This document shows positions 37,189 to 48,101 of a stretch of 64,000 nucleotides of DNA, in pieces. Every line of letters starts with the position of its first letter. Position 1 is the first letter of the stretch. Both the position numbers and the translations under genes were made by a program. Below the pieces are notes generated by a model. That model made no database searches. It was not told the DNA's origin and saw only the letters and a program-made list of their open reading frames with translations. Source of the stretch: Mangrovivirga cuniculi (lineage in GTDB: Bacteria; Bacteroidota; Bacteroidia; Cytophagales; Cyclobacteriaceae); the NCBI RefSeq assembly GCF_005166025.1, contig NZ_CP028923.1, positions 981,001 through 1,045,000 of the forward strand. The letters are read 5' to 3'.

Positions 37189-38973
37189 ATGAAGAACATT
37201 CGCAATTTTTGTATAATAGCCCATATTGACCACGGTAAAAGTACATTGGCTGACAGGTTATTGCAAACGACAGGTTCTGTTACAGAACGTGAGATGCAAG
37301 ATCAGTTGTTGGACAATATGGATCTTGAAAGAGAAAGAGGGATAACCATCAAATCTCATGCGATTCAGATGAATTATCCTTTTGAGGGAGAAGAATACGT
37401 GTTAAACCTTATCGATACACCTGGTCATGTCGACTTTTCGTATGAGGTTTCAAGATCTATTGCTGCTTGTGAAGGGGCATTATTAGTTGTGGATGCAGCT
37501 CAGGGTATCGAAGCTCAGACGATTTCGAATCTATATCTTGCTATAGAACATGATCTGGAAATTATTCCTGTTCTGAATAAAATTGACCTTCCTGGTGCAA
37601 TGCCAGAGGAGGTGAAAGATCAGATTGTTGACCTTATTGGTTGCGATCGCGAGGATATTCTAATGGCCAGTGCTAAAGAGGGTATAGGGATTGAAGAAAT
37701 TCTAAGTGCGATTGTTAAAAGGATTCCTTCACCTAAAGGTGATCCTGAAGCTCCGTTGCAAGCAATGATCTTCGATAGTGTATTCAATCCTTTCAGAGGA
37801 ATAGAAGTTTATTTCAGAGTCTTCAATGGTTCTCTAAAGAAGGGCGATAAAGTTAAGTTCGTCAATACCGGTAAAACATACGATGCCGACGAAATTGGAG
37901 TCTTAAAACTTAAGCAGGAACCCAGAAAAGAGATCGGGACAGGGAATGTAGGATATCTGATTTCAGGAATCAAAGTCGCAAAAGAGGTAAAAGTCGGTGA
38001 TACGATTACACATGTCGAAAGGCCATGTCCTCCTGTTAAAGGTTTCGAAGACGTAAAACCGATGGTCTTCGCGGGTATATACCCTGTTGAAACAACCGAC
38101 TATGAAGAATTGAGAGCCTCTATGGAAAAACTCCAATTGAATGATGCCTCATTAGTCTGGGAACCGGAAACTTCATTGGCACTTGGCTTTGGGTTCCGTT
38201 GTGGATTCCTCGGAATGCTTCATATGGAGATCATACAGGAAAGACTTGAAAGAGAATTTGACATGACCGTGATCACCACTGTTCCATCGGTGAGATTTGA
38301 TGTCCATGAAAAGGATGGAGAGGTGATCCAGGTAAGTGCTCCATCTGAAATGCCCGATCCGGGAGATATTTCACACGTAGAAGAACCTTTTATCAGAGCT
38401 CAGGTTATTACCAAGTCTGAATTTGTAGGAAATATTATAAATTTATGTATTGATAAGCGAGGTGAGATTAAAAACCAGGTTTATTTAACTCAGGATCGCG
38501 TCGAGTTAACTTTTGAACTTCCTTTATCAGAAATAGTCTTTGATTTCTTCGATAAATTAAAGACCTTATCTAAAGGTTATGCTTCTCTCGATTACGAACT
38601 TATGGGGTATAAGACCAGTAATATGGTTAAGCTCGATATAATGTTAAATGGTGATCGGGTTGATGCTCTTTCTGCCATTGTTCATAGAGATAAAGCATAT
38701 GAGTGGGGAAAAAAGCTTTGTGAGAAACTTAAAGAGTTAATGCCACGTCAGCAATTTGAAATTGCTATTCAGGCAGCAATTGGTACTAAGGTAATTGCCC
38801 GTGAAACTGTGAAAGCATTAAGAAAGAATGTTACCGCTAAATGTTATGGTGGTGATATTTCTCGAAAGAGAAAACTTCTTGAGAAACAGAAAAAAGGTAA
38901 GAAAAGAATGCGTCAGGTTGGAAACGTAGAAATTCCTCAGGAAGCATTTATGGCAGTATTAAAAATTGACTAA
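37189..38973 (+). CDS. lepA: translation elongation factor 4 (LepA)
   Basis: Ribosome-associated GTPase of 594 residues that back-translocates stalled ribosomes. GTPase motifs are AHIDHGKST (residues 11-19), DTPGHVDF and NKIDLP. The LepA-specific C-terminal domain follows (GYASLDYE, then [20 protein letters not shown] and [18 protein letters not shown]). A TAATTTTG box at 37125-37132 is a possible -7 element. folD starts 30 bases downstream. Confidence 0.96.
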   Translation: MKNIRNFCIIAHIDHGKSTLADRLLQTTGSVTEREMQDQLLDNMDLERERGITIKSHAIQMNYPFEGEEYVLNLIDTPGHVDFSYEVSRSIAACEGALLVVDAAQGIEAQTISNLYLAIEHDLEIIPVLNKIDLPGAMPEEVKDQIVDLIGCDREDILMASAKEGIGIEEILSAIVKRIPSPKGDPEAPLQAMIFDSVFNPFRGIEVYFRVFNGSLKKGDKVKFVNTGKTYDADEIGVLKLKQEPRKEIGTGNVGYLISGIKVAKEVKVGDTITHVERPCPPVKGFEDVKPMVFAGIYPVETTDYEELRASMEKLQLNDASLVWEPETSLALGFGFRCGFLGMLHMEIIQERLEREFDMTVITTVPSVRFDVHEKDGEVIQVSAPSEMPDPGDISHVEEPFIRAQVITKSEFVGNIINLCIDKRGEIKNQVYLTQDRVELTFELPLSEIVFDFFDKLKTLSKGYASLDYELMGYKTSNMVKLDIMLNGDRVDALSAIVHRDKAYEWGKKLCEKLKELMPRQQFEIAIQAAIGTKVIARETVKALRKNVTAKCYGGDISRKRKLLEKQKKGKKRMRQVGNVEIPQEAFMAVLKID

Positions 38974-39003
38974 AAATATATATAAGGTATAAGAAGCAAC
39001 AAT

Positions 39004-39879
39004 ATGGCTACAATCATTGATGGAAAAGCTACCGCTTTAAAAATTCAGGAAGAAATTAAATATGAAGTTGACCGGAGAAAAAAGGCAGGAATGAAAGTTC
39101 CTCATTTGGCTGCGGTTCTGGTAGGAGAAGATGGTGCGAGTCATACATATGTAAATGCGAAAGTAAAAGCTTGTGAACGAATTGGCTTTGAGTCTACCTT
39201 AGTGAAGCTTCCGGAAGAGACCACTGAAATCGAGTTATTAGATAAAGTGAATGAACTAAATAATGATCCGAAAGTGGATGGATTCATCGTTCAGGTTCCT
39301 CTTCCTGATCATATAAATGAGGAGAAAGTAGTAGAAGCGATAATTCCTTCAAAAGATGTAGACGGCTTTCATCCATTGAATATGGGCAAAATGCTTCTTG
39401 GACTTCCCGGATTAGTGCCAGCGACTCCAAAAGGGATTATGATGCTTCTGGAAAAAAACGGGATTGATACTGAAGGTAAACATGCTGTAGTGTTAGGCAG
39501 AAGCCATACTGTAGGAACTCCGGTAAGTGTATTACTTTCCAGAAATGCAAAGCAAGGAAACGCTACAGTTACTTTAGTACATAGCCGAACTAAAAATTTA
39601 AAAGAAATAGCTGCCCAGGCCGATATTCTGGTTGTTGCAATCGGTAAACCTGAATTTGTAACTGCAGATATGGTCAAAGAAGGAGCGATAGTGATAGACG
39701 TTGGAATTCACCGAGTGGATGCGCCTGAAAAGAAAAAAGGGTTTAAACTTAAAGGGGATGTTGCTTTTGATGAAGTTTCAGAAAAAGTTTCAGCCATTAC
39801 TCCTGTTCCTGGAGGTGTAGGTCCCATGACTATAACTGCTTTGCTTCACAATACGTTAAAAGCAGCAGATAAGAAATAA
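39004..39879 (+). CDS. folD: bifunctional methylenetetrahydrofolate dehydrogenase/cyclohydrolase
   Basis: One-carbon metabolism enzyme (291 residues) that interconverts methylene-, methenyl- and formyl-tetrahydrofolate with NADP. The active-site YxxxK motif is Tyr49 to Lys53 in the HTYVNAKVKACE segment. The signature GFIVQVPLPDHI, the PATPKGIM segment and the C-terminal GGVGPMTITALLHNT are all present. Cytoplasmic. It lies 30 bases after lepA and 42 before queE, on the same strand. Confidence 0.95.
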   Translation: MATIIDGKATALKIQEEIKYEVDRRKKAGMKVPHLAAVLVGEDGASHTYVNAKVKACERIGFESTLVKLPEETTEIELLDKVNELNNDPKVDGFIVQVPLPDHINEEKVVEAIIPSKDVDGFHPLNMGKMLLGLPGLVPATPKGIMMLLEKNGIDTEGKHAVVLGRSHTVGTPVSVLLSRNAKQGNATVTLVHSRTKNLKEIAAQADILVVAIGKPEFVTADMVKEGAIVIDVGIHRVDAPEKKKGFKLKGDVAFDEVSEKVSAITPVPGGVGPMTITALLHNTLKAADKK

Positions 39880-39921
39880 ATTGTTTAATAGCGGTTCCAG
39901 CCACCCGCTTAAAAAAGTTGT

Positions 39922-40559
39922 ATGCAAAATCAAATTAAAATTAAAGAGGTAGAGATGACTTCAGAAACTCTACCTGTAATGGAATCATTTTATACCATCC
40001 AGGGGGAAGGTGCCTATCAGGGACAGGCAGCTTACTTTATTCGGTTAGGAGGATGCGATGTTGGATGTCATTGGTGTGATGTGAAAGAATCCTGGGATGC
40101 GTCAGTCCACCCACAAAAACAGTAAAGACTTTACTTGATGAAGTCGATGAAGTCGAAGGCGATATCGTTGTTATTACTGGAGGAGAACCTTTAATGCACG
40201 ATCTTGATGTGCTGACTGCAGCAATTCAAGAAAGAGATAAAAGAACACATATCGAAACTTCCGGCACACATAAGATCACGGGTTCGTGGGATTGGATTTG
40301 TTTTTCTCCTAAAAAGTTTAAAAAGCCATTAGATGAAATTTATTCCAAAGCCGATGAATTAAAAATAATTATATATAACAAATCAGACTTTGAATGGGCT
40401 AAAATGCACGCTGAACGAGTTAATAGCGGTTGCAAGCTGTATTTACAGCCAGAGTGGTCTAAGGCTGATGAAATGATTCCGGCAATAATAAATTTCGTAA
40501 AATCTAATCCAGACTGGAATATTTCCCTTCAGGTGCATAAATTTATGCAGATACCATAA
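39922..40559 (+). CDS. queE: 7-carboxy-7-deazaguanine synthase, interrupted by a one-base frameshift
   Basis: Radical SAM enzyme of queuosine/7-deazaguanine synthesis, acting on 6-carboxytetrahydropterin from QueD (a QueD gene lies at 62.4 kb). The first frame holds FYTIQGEG and the cluster motif LGGCDVGCHWCDVKESWD, then stops at 40125. The second frame has VVITGGEPL, ETSGTHKI and the C-terminal SLQVHKFMQIP. One added base at the CCC run (40110-40112) gives the continuous segment ASVHPTKTVKTLLDEVDE and about 212 residues. Start at ATG 39922, or ATG 39955 in the same frame. Confidence 0.87.
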
Positions 40560-40568
40560 TTATTATTT

Positions 40569-42504
40569 ATGTCAAAAAACTCTTTATTTTTTGTTTTTGC
40601 AATTATTGCATTTTTAAACTTATCGCTTTTTGCTCAAAGAGGACAAAGCAACTATTCTACCAGAAATAAAAAAGCAATAGAATATTTTGAAGGAAGTGAA
40701 AATTACATGATCAGGCGTCAATATGATCAGGCGATCGATCTTCTTCAGCAAGCGATTAAGAAAGATGATGACTTTATTGAAGCATATTTGAGATTGGGCC
40801 AGTGTTACCAGGCCACTTCAAAACCAGATCTTGCTTTACAAACTTTTCAAAAATCATTAGAATTAGACCCAAATAACAATTACCCGATAATTCGGCTTCA
40901 ATTAGCTGAATTATATTTTAATGATAATGATTACAATAAAGCGAAAGAGTATTATGAAGAATTTATATATAGCAAACCAAATCAACGATTATTAGGATTG
41001 GCACAGCAGAGATTAGAAAATTCTAACTATGCTATTAAATTCTTTAAAACAAATAAGGATACTTCTAATGTGAAAAAAGTTAGATTACCAGATCCCTTAA
41101 TCAATTTCAATTACAATATTTCCCGGCATTATCAGCTGATGAAAAGCAGATATTTTTTACTGGCAGGAAAGGATTTTATAATTATCACGATGAAGATCTC
41201 TACGTATCTGTAAAAGATGACCAGGGAAACTGGTCAGTCCCTGAATCAATAAGTGAAAATATAAATTCTGAAAAGAACGAGGGAACATGTTCAGTGTCAG
41301 GTGATGGACGAACAATAATTTATACGTATTGTCATGAAAGAGAGGGATATGGCAGTTGCGATTTGTATATAAGTTACAAGGAGGGTGCAAAGTGGACAAA
41401 GCCTGAAAACCTTGGCCCCGAATAAATTCATCAGCCTGGGAATCTCAGCCATCATTATCAGCAGATGGTAGAATATTGTATTTTGTAAGTGACCGAAAAC
41501 CATCCTTTGGAGGGAAAGATATATATGTATCCTATAAAAACTCTAAAGGAGAATGGTCTCTTGCTGAAACATTAGGAGAACCTGTCAACACTAAGGGAGA
41601 CGACTCGGGACCTTTTATCCATGCAAACGGGCGAACATTATTTTACTCAACTGATGGTTTAAAAGGATTTGGAAAACAAGATCTTTTCTACAGTAATTTA
41701 AAAGATGATGGTAAGTGGACCGACCCTAAGAACCTTGGCTGGCCGATCAATGATAGTCAGGATCAGCCTTCGATATACATAACTCCTGACGGAGAGAGAG
41801 GATATTTCAGTAGTGAGAGACGACTAAATACTTATTATGAAGGATTTCTTTACAGATATGATTTTTCAAAAGATCTCTTCGATATGGAAGAGGCAAGGCA
41901 TCTAACCGGAATAGTTTCTGATAAATATGAAGAAATTCCCCTCAAAGCTACGGTGAGTTTAATAGATCTTGAGAAAGATAGCATCGTACAGGAAGTAGAA
42001 TCTGATCGCTTTACAGGAAGGTATTTGATTGTACTTCCTGAAGGTAAAAAATATGGATTGTTCACCAAGGCAGATGATTACCTATATAAAAGTGAATCAA
42101 TAAATCTTGTCGATGATGAAATAAACACATTTAACAAGGACATAGAATTGGTACCAATAAAATCAGGAGAGTACTATAAACTTGGGAATGTATATTTTGA
42201 CTTTGATGATTTTAAGCTTAAGCCGGAATCCATTCCTGAACTCAATAATATTGTTTCTTTACTTAATGAGAATCCTGAAATAAAAATATTGATAGAGGGG
42301 CACACTGATAATAAGGGTGAATCAGCTTATAATCTAAAACTTTCAGAAAAAAGAGCAAAAGCTGTTTATAATTATCTAGTTGAAAACGAAATCAATCCAG
42401 ACCGACTTAAGTATGAAGGATTGGGAGATACACAACCTGCTGTACCAAATACTTCAGATGAGAATCGTGCTGAAAACCGACGAATAGTTGTCAAAATATT
42501 GTAG
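40569..42504 (+). CDS. OmpA-family outer-membrane protein with TPR and PD40 domains, broken by two one-base frameshifts
   Basis: Domain order: signal peptide (about 1-22), TPR repeats (EAYLRLGQCYQATSKPDLAL, about residues 75-150), PD40/WD40-like propeller (SADEKQIFFTGR, LSADGRILYFVSDR) and a regulatory-like beta domain. The C-terminal OmpA domain that binds peptidoglycan includes VYFDFDDFKL, IEGHTDNKGE and LSEKRAKAVYNYL. The frame breaks at about 41111 and 41421. Adding a T at the first and an A at the second gives FNLQYFPALSADEKQ and LGPEINSSAWESQPS, for about 645 residues. The fold order is that of Bacteroidota envelope proteins anchoring gliding or T9SS parts (PorE-like), but that role is inference. 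Confidence 0.82.
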
Positions 42505-42741
42505 TATTCATAGAAATCATGTCATAATATTTATAATTATTGGTGATCTCATTCATTTCTTAAAATTATATTTCATAAAAAGTGTTTAATAAATTGAAAT
42601 ATAAATTCATAATTTTCAATAAGTACCGAATTAAATTTCGAATTACGGATTAAATCAGAATTACAAGTAATTATTTGCAGATAATTTTTTTTTAACATAA
42701 ATTATCAATTAGATTTGAAAGGAAACTTTATTTAAAACCGT

Positions 42742-42761
42742 TAAACCTAAACCTAAACAGT
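42742..42761 (+). promoter_or_regulatory. leader motif before susC-1
   Basis: The leader just before the start codon repeats TAAACC/TAAA (42742-42757). A TAGATTTG -7-like box (TAnnTTTG) lies at 42710-42717, with no TTG at proper -33 spacing. A similar CTAAACCTAAA leader precedes the second SusC gene. Confidence 0.4.
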
Positions 42762-45700
42762 ATGAAGAGAATTTTCCTCTTATCATTCTTTTGGGCTATT
42801 AGTTTTTTAGCAATAGCACAAGAGAAATCGGTATCCGGTACAGTAACCGGCGAAAATGGAGAAGGCATACCGGGTGTGAACGTTCTTGTAAAAGGAACTA
42901 ACCGCGGTGTGGTCACAGACATTCAAGGTAGCTACAGTATTACAGTGCCTTCGAGTGATGCAGTATTACAATTTTCATCAATTGGATATATTACCGAGGA
43001 AGTTACCGTCGGTAGTCAATCTTCAATTGATGTTGTAATGGAAGAAGACATCGAAGAATTAACTGAGGTAGTTGTTACAGCCCTTGGTGTTTCAAGAGAA
43101 AAAAGATCGGTAGGTTCTGCCGTTCAGAACGTAGATGGCGAAACTTTAGCCCAGGCCAAAGAAACTAACATCGTAAACAGCTTGCAAGGTCAGGTTGCCG
43201 GTGTTCAGATTCAAGGTTCTCAGGGTGCATTAGGTGGAGCATCTCGTATTACAATCCGTGGAGCAAACTCGTTCTTAGGAGAAAACCAGCCATTATTCGT
43301 AGTGGATGGAATGCCAATCAACAACGCAAACTACGCTTCTAGTGATCAGCAAGCTGGTTTCGGTGGTGGTGCTTACGATTATGGTAACGCTGCTGCAGAT
43401 ATCAACCCTGATGACATCGAATCAGTGACTGTATTGAAAGGTGCGTCAGCGACTGCACTTTATGGTACTCGTGGATCAAATGGTGTTATCTTAATTACTA
43501 CTAAAAGTGGTAAAGGTAAAAAAGGAATTGGGGTTTCTGTAAACTCTACATGGACTTTTGAAGAGCCATTAGCATTGTTAGAGCATCAACAAAGATATGG
43601 TGGTGGTGCAATTACATCATCTCCTTCTGGATTTGTTGAATTTAACGAAAATGGTACTGATTATTTAGCTCCAGTTTACTCTAAAGATGGTGCATGGGGT
43701 CCAAAATATGATCCAAGCGTAAATGTTAGACACTGGGATTCTTGGGATCCTCAAGCTGCAAATTATGGCGAAACTAGACCATGGGTTGCTCCTCCTGTAG
43801 GATACGAAGCATTCTTCGAGACTGGTATGACAGCTCAAAATTCAGTTGCTTTTGGTGGTGCTAATGAAGAAGGATCTTTCAGACTTTCTTATACTAACTT
43901 GAGTCAGGAAGGTATTATGCCTAATTCAGAGCTTCAGAGAAATACTGTAAGTTTCAACGTTTCGTATAACCTTACTGAGAAATTAACTGTTTCTGCTGCT
44001 GGTAGTTTAGTTAACCAGGGTGCTGATGGACGTAACGCTACTGGTTACGACAACAAAAACCCAATGCAGGCATTTACTCAGTGGTGGCAAACACAACTTG
44101 ACGTTAATCGTCTTGAGCAAAACCAGACCTGGATAGATGGTACTCACTACACTTGGAACCCTGCAGGTCCGATCATCAATGATGCTGGAACCCTTATCGG
44201 ATTCGATCCAAGCCCTTACTATTTTGATAACCCATACTGGGTAAGAAATAATTTCCTTCAGGAAGATTCTCGTGACCGTTTCTATGGTAACCTTAATTTG
44301 AACTATGAAATCGTAGAAGGTCTTAGCTTTAACTTCAAAGCGATGAGAGACGGATATACTTTCCAGGCAAAAGAAGGATCTCCGATTGGTACAGTTGGAC
44401 AGTCTAGCTACAGTGAAGTAACTAGAACTTTCGCTGAATCTAACTACGAAGCAAAATTATTATATGAGAAATATTTCAATAATGATTTCTCACTTAATGC
44501 AATGATTGGTGGTAACTTGATGAATCAAAGCACTACTTTCGAAAGCATTGAGACAGTAGGTGGATTAACTATTCCTAATTATTTCAACATTGCAAACTCT
44601 GCTGATAACCCTGCTGTTGATACTTATGAAACAGAGCAAGCGATTAGATCTGTTTTCGCTACTGCTTCATTTGGATTCAGAGAAATGTTATTCTTAGATC
44701 TTGCAGTTAGAAGTGACTGGGCATCTACATTGCCTGCTGATAACAACCAGTATTATTATCCTTCAGTTTCAACAAGTTTTGTATTCACTGAACTTGCTGG
44801 ACTACAAGGTGTTGATTGGTTGAGCTTTGGTAAAGTGAGAGCGGGTTATGGACAGGCAGCTAATGCCCCTAATCCTTACGCATTATCTCCTTACTATGTA
44901 AACCAGCAACCAGCTTTTGGTGTGCCAAGATATACAGTACCTAACACAAACCCTAACCCGGAATTAGGTCCTGAAAAAACAAATGAGATAGAATTCGGTA
45001 TCGAATTAGGATTCTTCCAGAACAGACTTTCATTAGATCTTTCTTACTACGACAGAACTACAGAAGATCAGATTTTCACAGTTCCAACATCTGCAACAAC
45101 AGGTTATACTGCTAGATATCTAAATGCAGGATCAATGAAGAACAGTGGTATTGAAGTAGTGTTAAACGGTACTCCAATCAAAACTGATGATTTCGCATGG
45201 GATATGTCGTTAAACTTTGCAACATATAACAACGAAGTTGTTTCATTAACTGAAGGTGTTGATAACATTATCGTAAATAACACTTGGGCAGCAGACGTAA
45301 GAGTACAAAAAGGATATCCTTACATGGCTCTTTTCGGTCAGGAATTCCAGAGAAATGAAAATGGTGAATTAATCATCGGTTCAAATGGTCTTCCAATTGC
45401 TGAAAGCAGCAGAAAATTCTTAGGTTCAGCTATCGCTGATTTCACTGGTGGTTTCAGAAACACATTCACTTACAAAGGTCTTTCTTTAAGTGCATTAGTT
45501 GACTTCCAGGGTGGTGGTGTAATTCACTCTACTTCTCTACAGTGGGCTAAGTATTCAGGAATGCTTCCTGAAACTGCTGAAGGCGATATCCGTGAAGGCA
45601 TGGTAGTAGAAGGCGTGAAGGAAGATGGTACACCTAATGACATTGAGGTTGATGCTCAAACTTATTACCAGAGCACTTGGTCGGTTGCCGGACCTAACGT

Positions 45701-45950
45701 TTACGATGCTTCTTTCGTGAAATTAAGAGAAGTAAGATTAGGTTACACTTTACCAAAATCTCTATTAGGAAATCTTCCGGTAAGAGATGTTACTATTGGT
45801 GTTCTGGGTAGAAACTTAGCTATTCTTTATAGCGATCTACCTTACCTTGATCCTCAAGGTGTTACAGGTTCTGGTAACGTTCAGGGATTAGAGAACGCTC
45901 AGGTACCAACTACTAGATCTCTTGGTTTTGATCTAAGCTTTAAGTTTTAA
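42762..45950 (+). CDS. SusC/RagA family TonB-dependent outer-membrane transporter (first pair)
   Basis: TonB-dependent active transporter of 1062 residues. Order: signal peptide (about 1-20), CarboxypepD_reg-like domain (VSGTVTGENGEGIPGVNVLV, about 24-100), TonB-box region (LTEVVVTALGVSREKRSVGS), plug domain (GANSFLGENQPLFVVDGMPI, then TVLKGASATALYGTRGSNG) and a 22-strand barrel ending in LSFKF. It imports the ligand handed over by SusD. Codons are strongly biased (many AAC, TTC, GGT), unlike the AAT/TTT-rich neighbours, suggesting heavy expression. The SusD gene follows after 48 bases. Ligand unknown. Confidence 0.94.
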   Translation: MKRIFLLSFFWAISFLAIAQEKSVSGTVTGENGEGIPGVNVLVKGTNRGVVTDIQGSYSITVPSSDAVLQFSSIGYITEEVTVGSQSSIDVVMEEDIEELTEVVVTALGVSREKRSVGSAVQNVDGETLAQAKETNIVNSLQGQVAGVQIQGSQGALGGASRITIRGANSFLGENQPLFVVDGMPINNANYASSDQQAGFGGGAYDYGNAAADINPDDIESVTVLKGASATALYGTRGSNGVILITTKSGKGKKGIGVSVNSTWTFEEPLALLEHQQRYGGGAITSSPSGFVEFNENGTDYLAPVYSKDGAWGPKYDPSVNVRHWDSWDPQAANYGETRPWVAPPVGYEAFFETGMTAQNSVAFGGANEEGSFRLSYTNLSQEGIMPNSELQRNTVSFNVSYNLTEKLTVSAAGSLVNQGADGRNATGYDNKNPMQAFTQWWQTQLDVNRLEQNQTWIDGTHYTWNPAGPIINDAGTLIGFDPSPYYFDNPYWVRNNFLQEDSRDRFYGNLNLNYEIVEGLSFNFKAMRDGYTFQAKEGSPIGTVGQSSYSEVTRTFAESNYEAKLLYEKYFNNDFSLNAMIGGNLMNQSTTFESIETVGGLTIPNYFNIANSADNPAVDTYETEQAIRSVFATASFGFREMLFLDLAVRSDWASTLPADNNQYYYPSVSTSFVFTELAGLQGVDWLSFGKVRAGYGQAANAPNPYALSPYYVNQQPAFGVPRYTVPNTNPNPELGPEKTNEIEFGIELGFFQNRLSLDLSYYDRTTEDQIFTVPTSATTGYTARYLNAGSMKNSGIEVVLNGTPIKTDDFAWDMSLNFATYNNEVVSLTEGVDNIIVNNTWAADVRVQKGYPYMALFGQEFQRNENGELIIGSNGLPIAESSRKFLGSAIADFTGGFRNTFTYKGLSLSALVDFQGGGVIHSTSLQWAKYSGMLPETAEGDIREGMVVEGVKEDGTPNDIEVDAQTYYQSTWSVAGPNVYDASFVKLREVRLGYTLPKSLLGNLPVRDVTIGVLGRNLAILYSDLPYLDPQGVTGSGNVQGLENAQVPTTRSLGFDLSFKF

Positions 45951-45998
45951 TTAACACAGGTTAGATTATTTTTTAGAGATTAAAAAAGAAAATTAATT

Positions 45999-47429
45999 AT
46001 GAAAATATCTTTTAAAATATTAGTTGCGTTGTTTGTTATTCTGGGAATGACAACAGCATGTGAGGATTTGTCAGAAATAAATGACAACCCAAATAACCCG
46101 ACAAGGGTTGATCCAGCATCTTTATTCGCTGATGCGCAATTAGACCTTTCTACTTTATATTGGGGTCGTGCATTGAACTTCGAATTTGGTATGTTGATGG
46201 TTCAGCATTTTGCACAAAACGAATATGCTGAGGATTCAAGATACAATCAGAATGTATCTACTTTCAACGGTTCTTGGAATGGTCTTTACTCAAGACCTAT
46301 GATGGACTTGATGGAAGCTAAAAAGTTAGTTGAAAACCAAAGAGAACAATTTGGTGATGCAGTAACTGATAACAGATTAGCTGCATTAACTATAATGGAA
46401 GTTTTTGGAATGCAGGCAATCACTGACCTATGGGGTGATGTTCCTTACTCAGAGGCTTTCCAGGTTAACGAATTCCCTAATCCTTCTTATGATGCACAGT
46501 CAACTATCTATGCTGACCTTATCTCTAAATTAAATAACGCTATTAACTCGATAGATGAAAATGCTTCTGGTTTTAGCGCTGGAGATAACCTTTACGGCGG
46601 TGATATGGCAATGTGGAAGAAGTTTGGTAACTCATTGAAATTAAGAATGGGTATGAGACTTGCAGATGTTGAAAGTACGACGGCTTCTACAGTAGTTTCT
46701 GAAGCAATTGCATCTGGTGTATTTGAATCAAATGCTGATGCTGCTTATTTAGTATTTGGCTCAGATCAGAGAATTGCTAATCCATTTTATATAGACGAAA
46801 CAGTAAACGCACGTGATGATTTCGCTATTTCATTAACGCTTACTGACTATATGGAAGCATCAAATGATCCAAGATTAGAGTATTATGCTAAGCCTACTCC
46901 AAGCGGAGATATCGTTGGTATGCCTTATGGTCTTACTGATGGTGAAGCATTCGAATTAAAAGGATCAACTTCCAGACCAGCTGACGCTATTCGTCAGGCT
47001 ACTGCTCCTGCTAAGTTAATGACTTATTCAGAAGTACTTTTCCTACAAGCTGAAGCTGTAGAAAGAGGTTATGTATCTGGAACTGCAGTAGATTTATTCA
47101 ATGATGCTATTCTTGCTTCAATGGAAGATTGGGGTGTTGATGGTGCTGACGCTGCTACTTATGCTGCGGCTAGAGTTGCTGCTTATCCTTCAATGGACTG
47201 GGAGCAAGCTATTGGTGAAGAAAAGTGGGTTGCACTTTACACTAATGGTCTTGAAGCTTTCGCTGAATGGAGAAGACTTGATTACCCTCAGTTAACTGTA
47301 CCAGAAGCGGCTGTAATTACTGAAATTCCTACTAGAGCGCTTTATACCTCTGATGAATTAGGTAACAACGCCAATTCTGTACCAGAAGCTAATAGCTTAA
47401 CTGGATCAGTTTATTGGGATGTAAACTAA
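45999..47429 (+). CDS. SusD/RagB family surface lipoprotein (first pair)
   Basis: Outer-membrane lipoprotein of 476 residues that caps the SusC barrel and binds its ligand. Lipobox MTTAC gives Cys21. The segment LSEINDNPNNPTRVDP and the tandem helical repeats fit the SusD-like_2 group, which in many Bacteroidota pairs serves peptide or unknown ligands. Codon use matches the SusC gene. A strong terminator lies 40 bases downstream, closing the two-gene operon. Confidence 0.92.
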   Translation: MKISFKILVALFVILGMTTACEDLSEINDNPNNPTRVDPASLFADAQLDLSTLYWGRALNFEFGMLMVQHFAQNEYAEDSRYNQNVSTFNGSWNGLYSRPMMDLMEAKKLVENQREQFGDAVTDNRLAALTIMEVFGMQAITDLWGDVPYSEAFQVNEFPNPSYDAQSTIYADLISKLNNAINSIDENASGFSAGDNLYGGDMAMWKKFGNSLKLRMGMRLADVESTTASTVVSEAIASGVFESNADAAYLVFGSDQRIANPFYIDETVNARDDFAISLTLTDYMEASNDPRLEYYAKPTPSGDIVGMPYGLTDGEAFELKGSTSRPADAIRQATAPAKLMTYSEVLFLQAEAVERGYVSGTAVDLFNDAILASMEDWGVDGADAATYAAARVAAYPSMDWEQAIGEEKWVALYTNGLEAFAEWRRLDYPQLTVPEAAVITEIPTRALYTSDELGNNANSVPEANSLTGSVYWDVN

Positions 47430-47469
47430 GAATGTAAATAATTAATAATTTATATTCAATAATATTAAA

Positions 47470-47494
47470 GCCACCCTTTTGGGTGGCTTTTTTT
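47470..47494 (+). terminator. rho-independent terminator after susD-1
   Basis: GCCACCC (47470-47476) pairs with GGGTGGC (47481-47487) around TTTT, followed by seven T. Confidence 0.93.
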
Positions 47495-47687
47495 GTTTTA
47501 AGATCTTAAACGAATACAGCTATATCTACCTCTTGTTAATTCTTCGAATTAACAAGTATTCCTTAGTGGTTATAAGGCTGTACATCTATAATTAAATTTT
47601 TTTATATTTTAACTATTTCATTTACAAGGAAAAATCGTTAGTAGTCATTAATTTTATAAATCTTTAAATTTTAGATTTAAATTATTT

Positions 47688-48098
47688 GTGAATATACGTT
47701 ACTTTTTAATTCTTATTTTTTTAACTGTTCTATTTTCTTGTACAACTAATAAATCCAATAGTTCAACCATTCAATCATCTATATTAGAAGATATAACAGG
47801 TAATAATAAATGCGATTCGTTAGTAGTACTAGAAAATAAACCTAAAACATATTCACTATATAAGTGTATAGTAAACAATGAACACCGTTCCGCGGTCAAT
47901 TTTTTTATTTATTCCAATAACTCAGATTCATTAATTTATCAAAACTCAATAGCAAACGGAGATGTTTATTGGGTTACAGATGATGTAATTAAAGTTGATA
48001 GAGTTGAAGGAATAGAATCAGAATCAGATAACAATGATTACTTTTTTAATGTTTCAAATTCTAGCAGGACAGCAAAACCAATCTTTAACCAAAAATAA
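47688..48098 (+). CDS. hypothetical lipoprotein paired with the BNR cargo gene
   Basis: 136 residues, GTG start, lipobox LFSC (about Cys18). The mature part is Asn- and Ser-rich with no known motif. Its base composition is very AT-rich, lower in G+C than the neighbouring SusCD genes. It is three bases from the large BNR gene, which suggests it acts with that secreted protein at the outer membrane. No function can be named. Confidence 0.65.
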   Translation: MNIRYFLILIFLTVLFSCTTNKSNSSTIQSSILEDITGNNKCDSLVVLENKPKTYSLYKCIVNNEHRSAVNFFIYSNNSDSLIYQNSIANGDVYWVTDDVIKVDRVEGIESESDNNDYFFNVSNSSRTAKPIFNQK

Positions 48099-48101
48099 AA
48101 T

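Noticed and set aside
41214-41475. The gap between the two parts of the OmpA-like gene as intergenic DNA
   Set aside because: It encodes PD40 repeats in a third frame and joins both parts after two one-base repairs.
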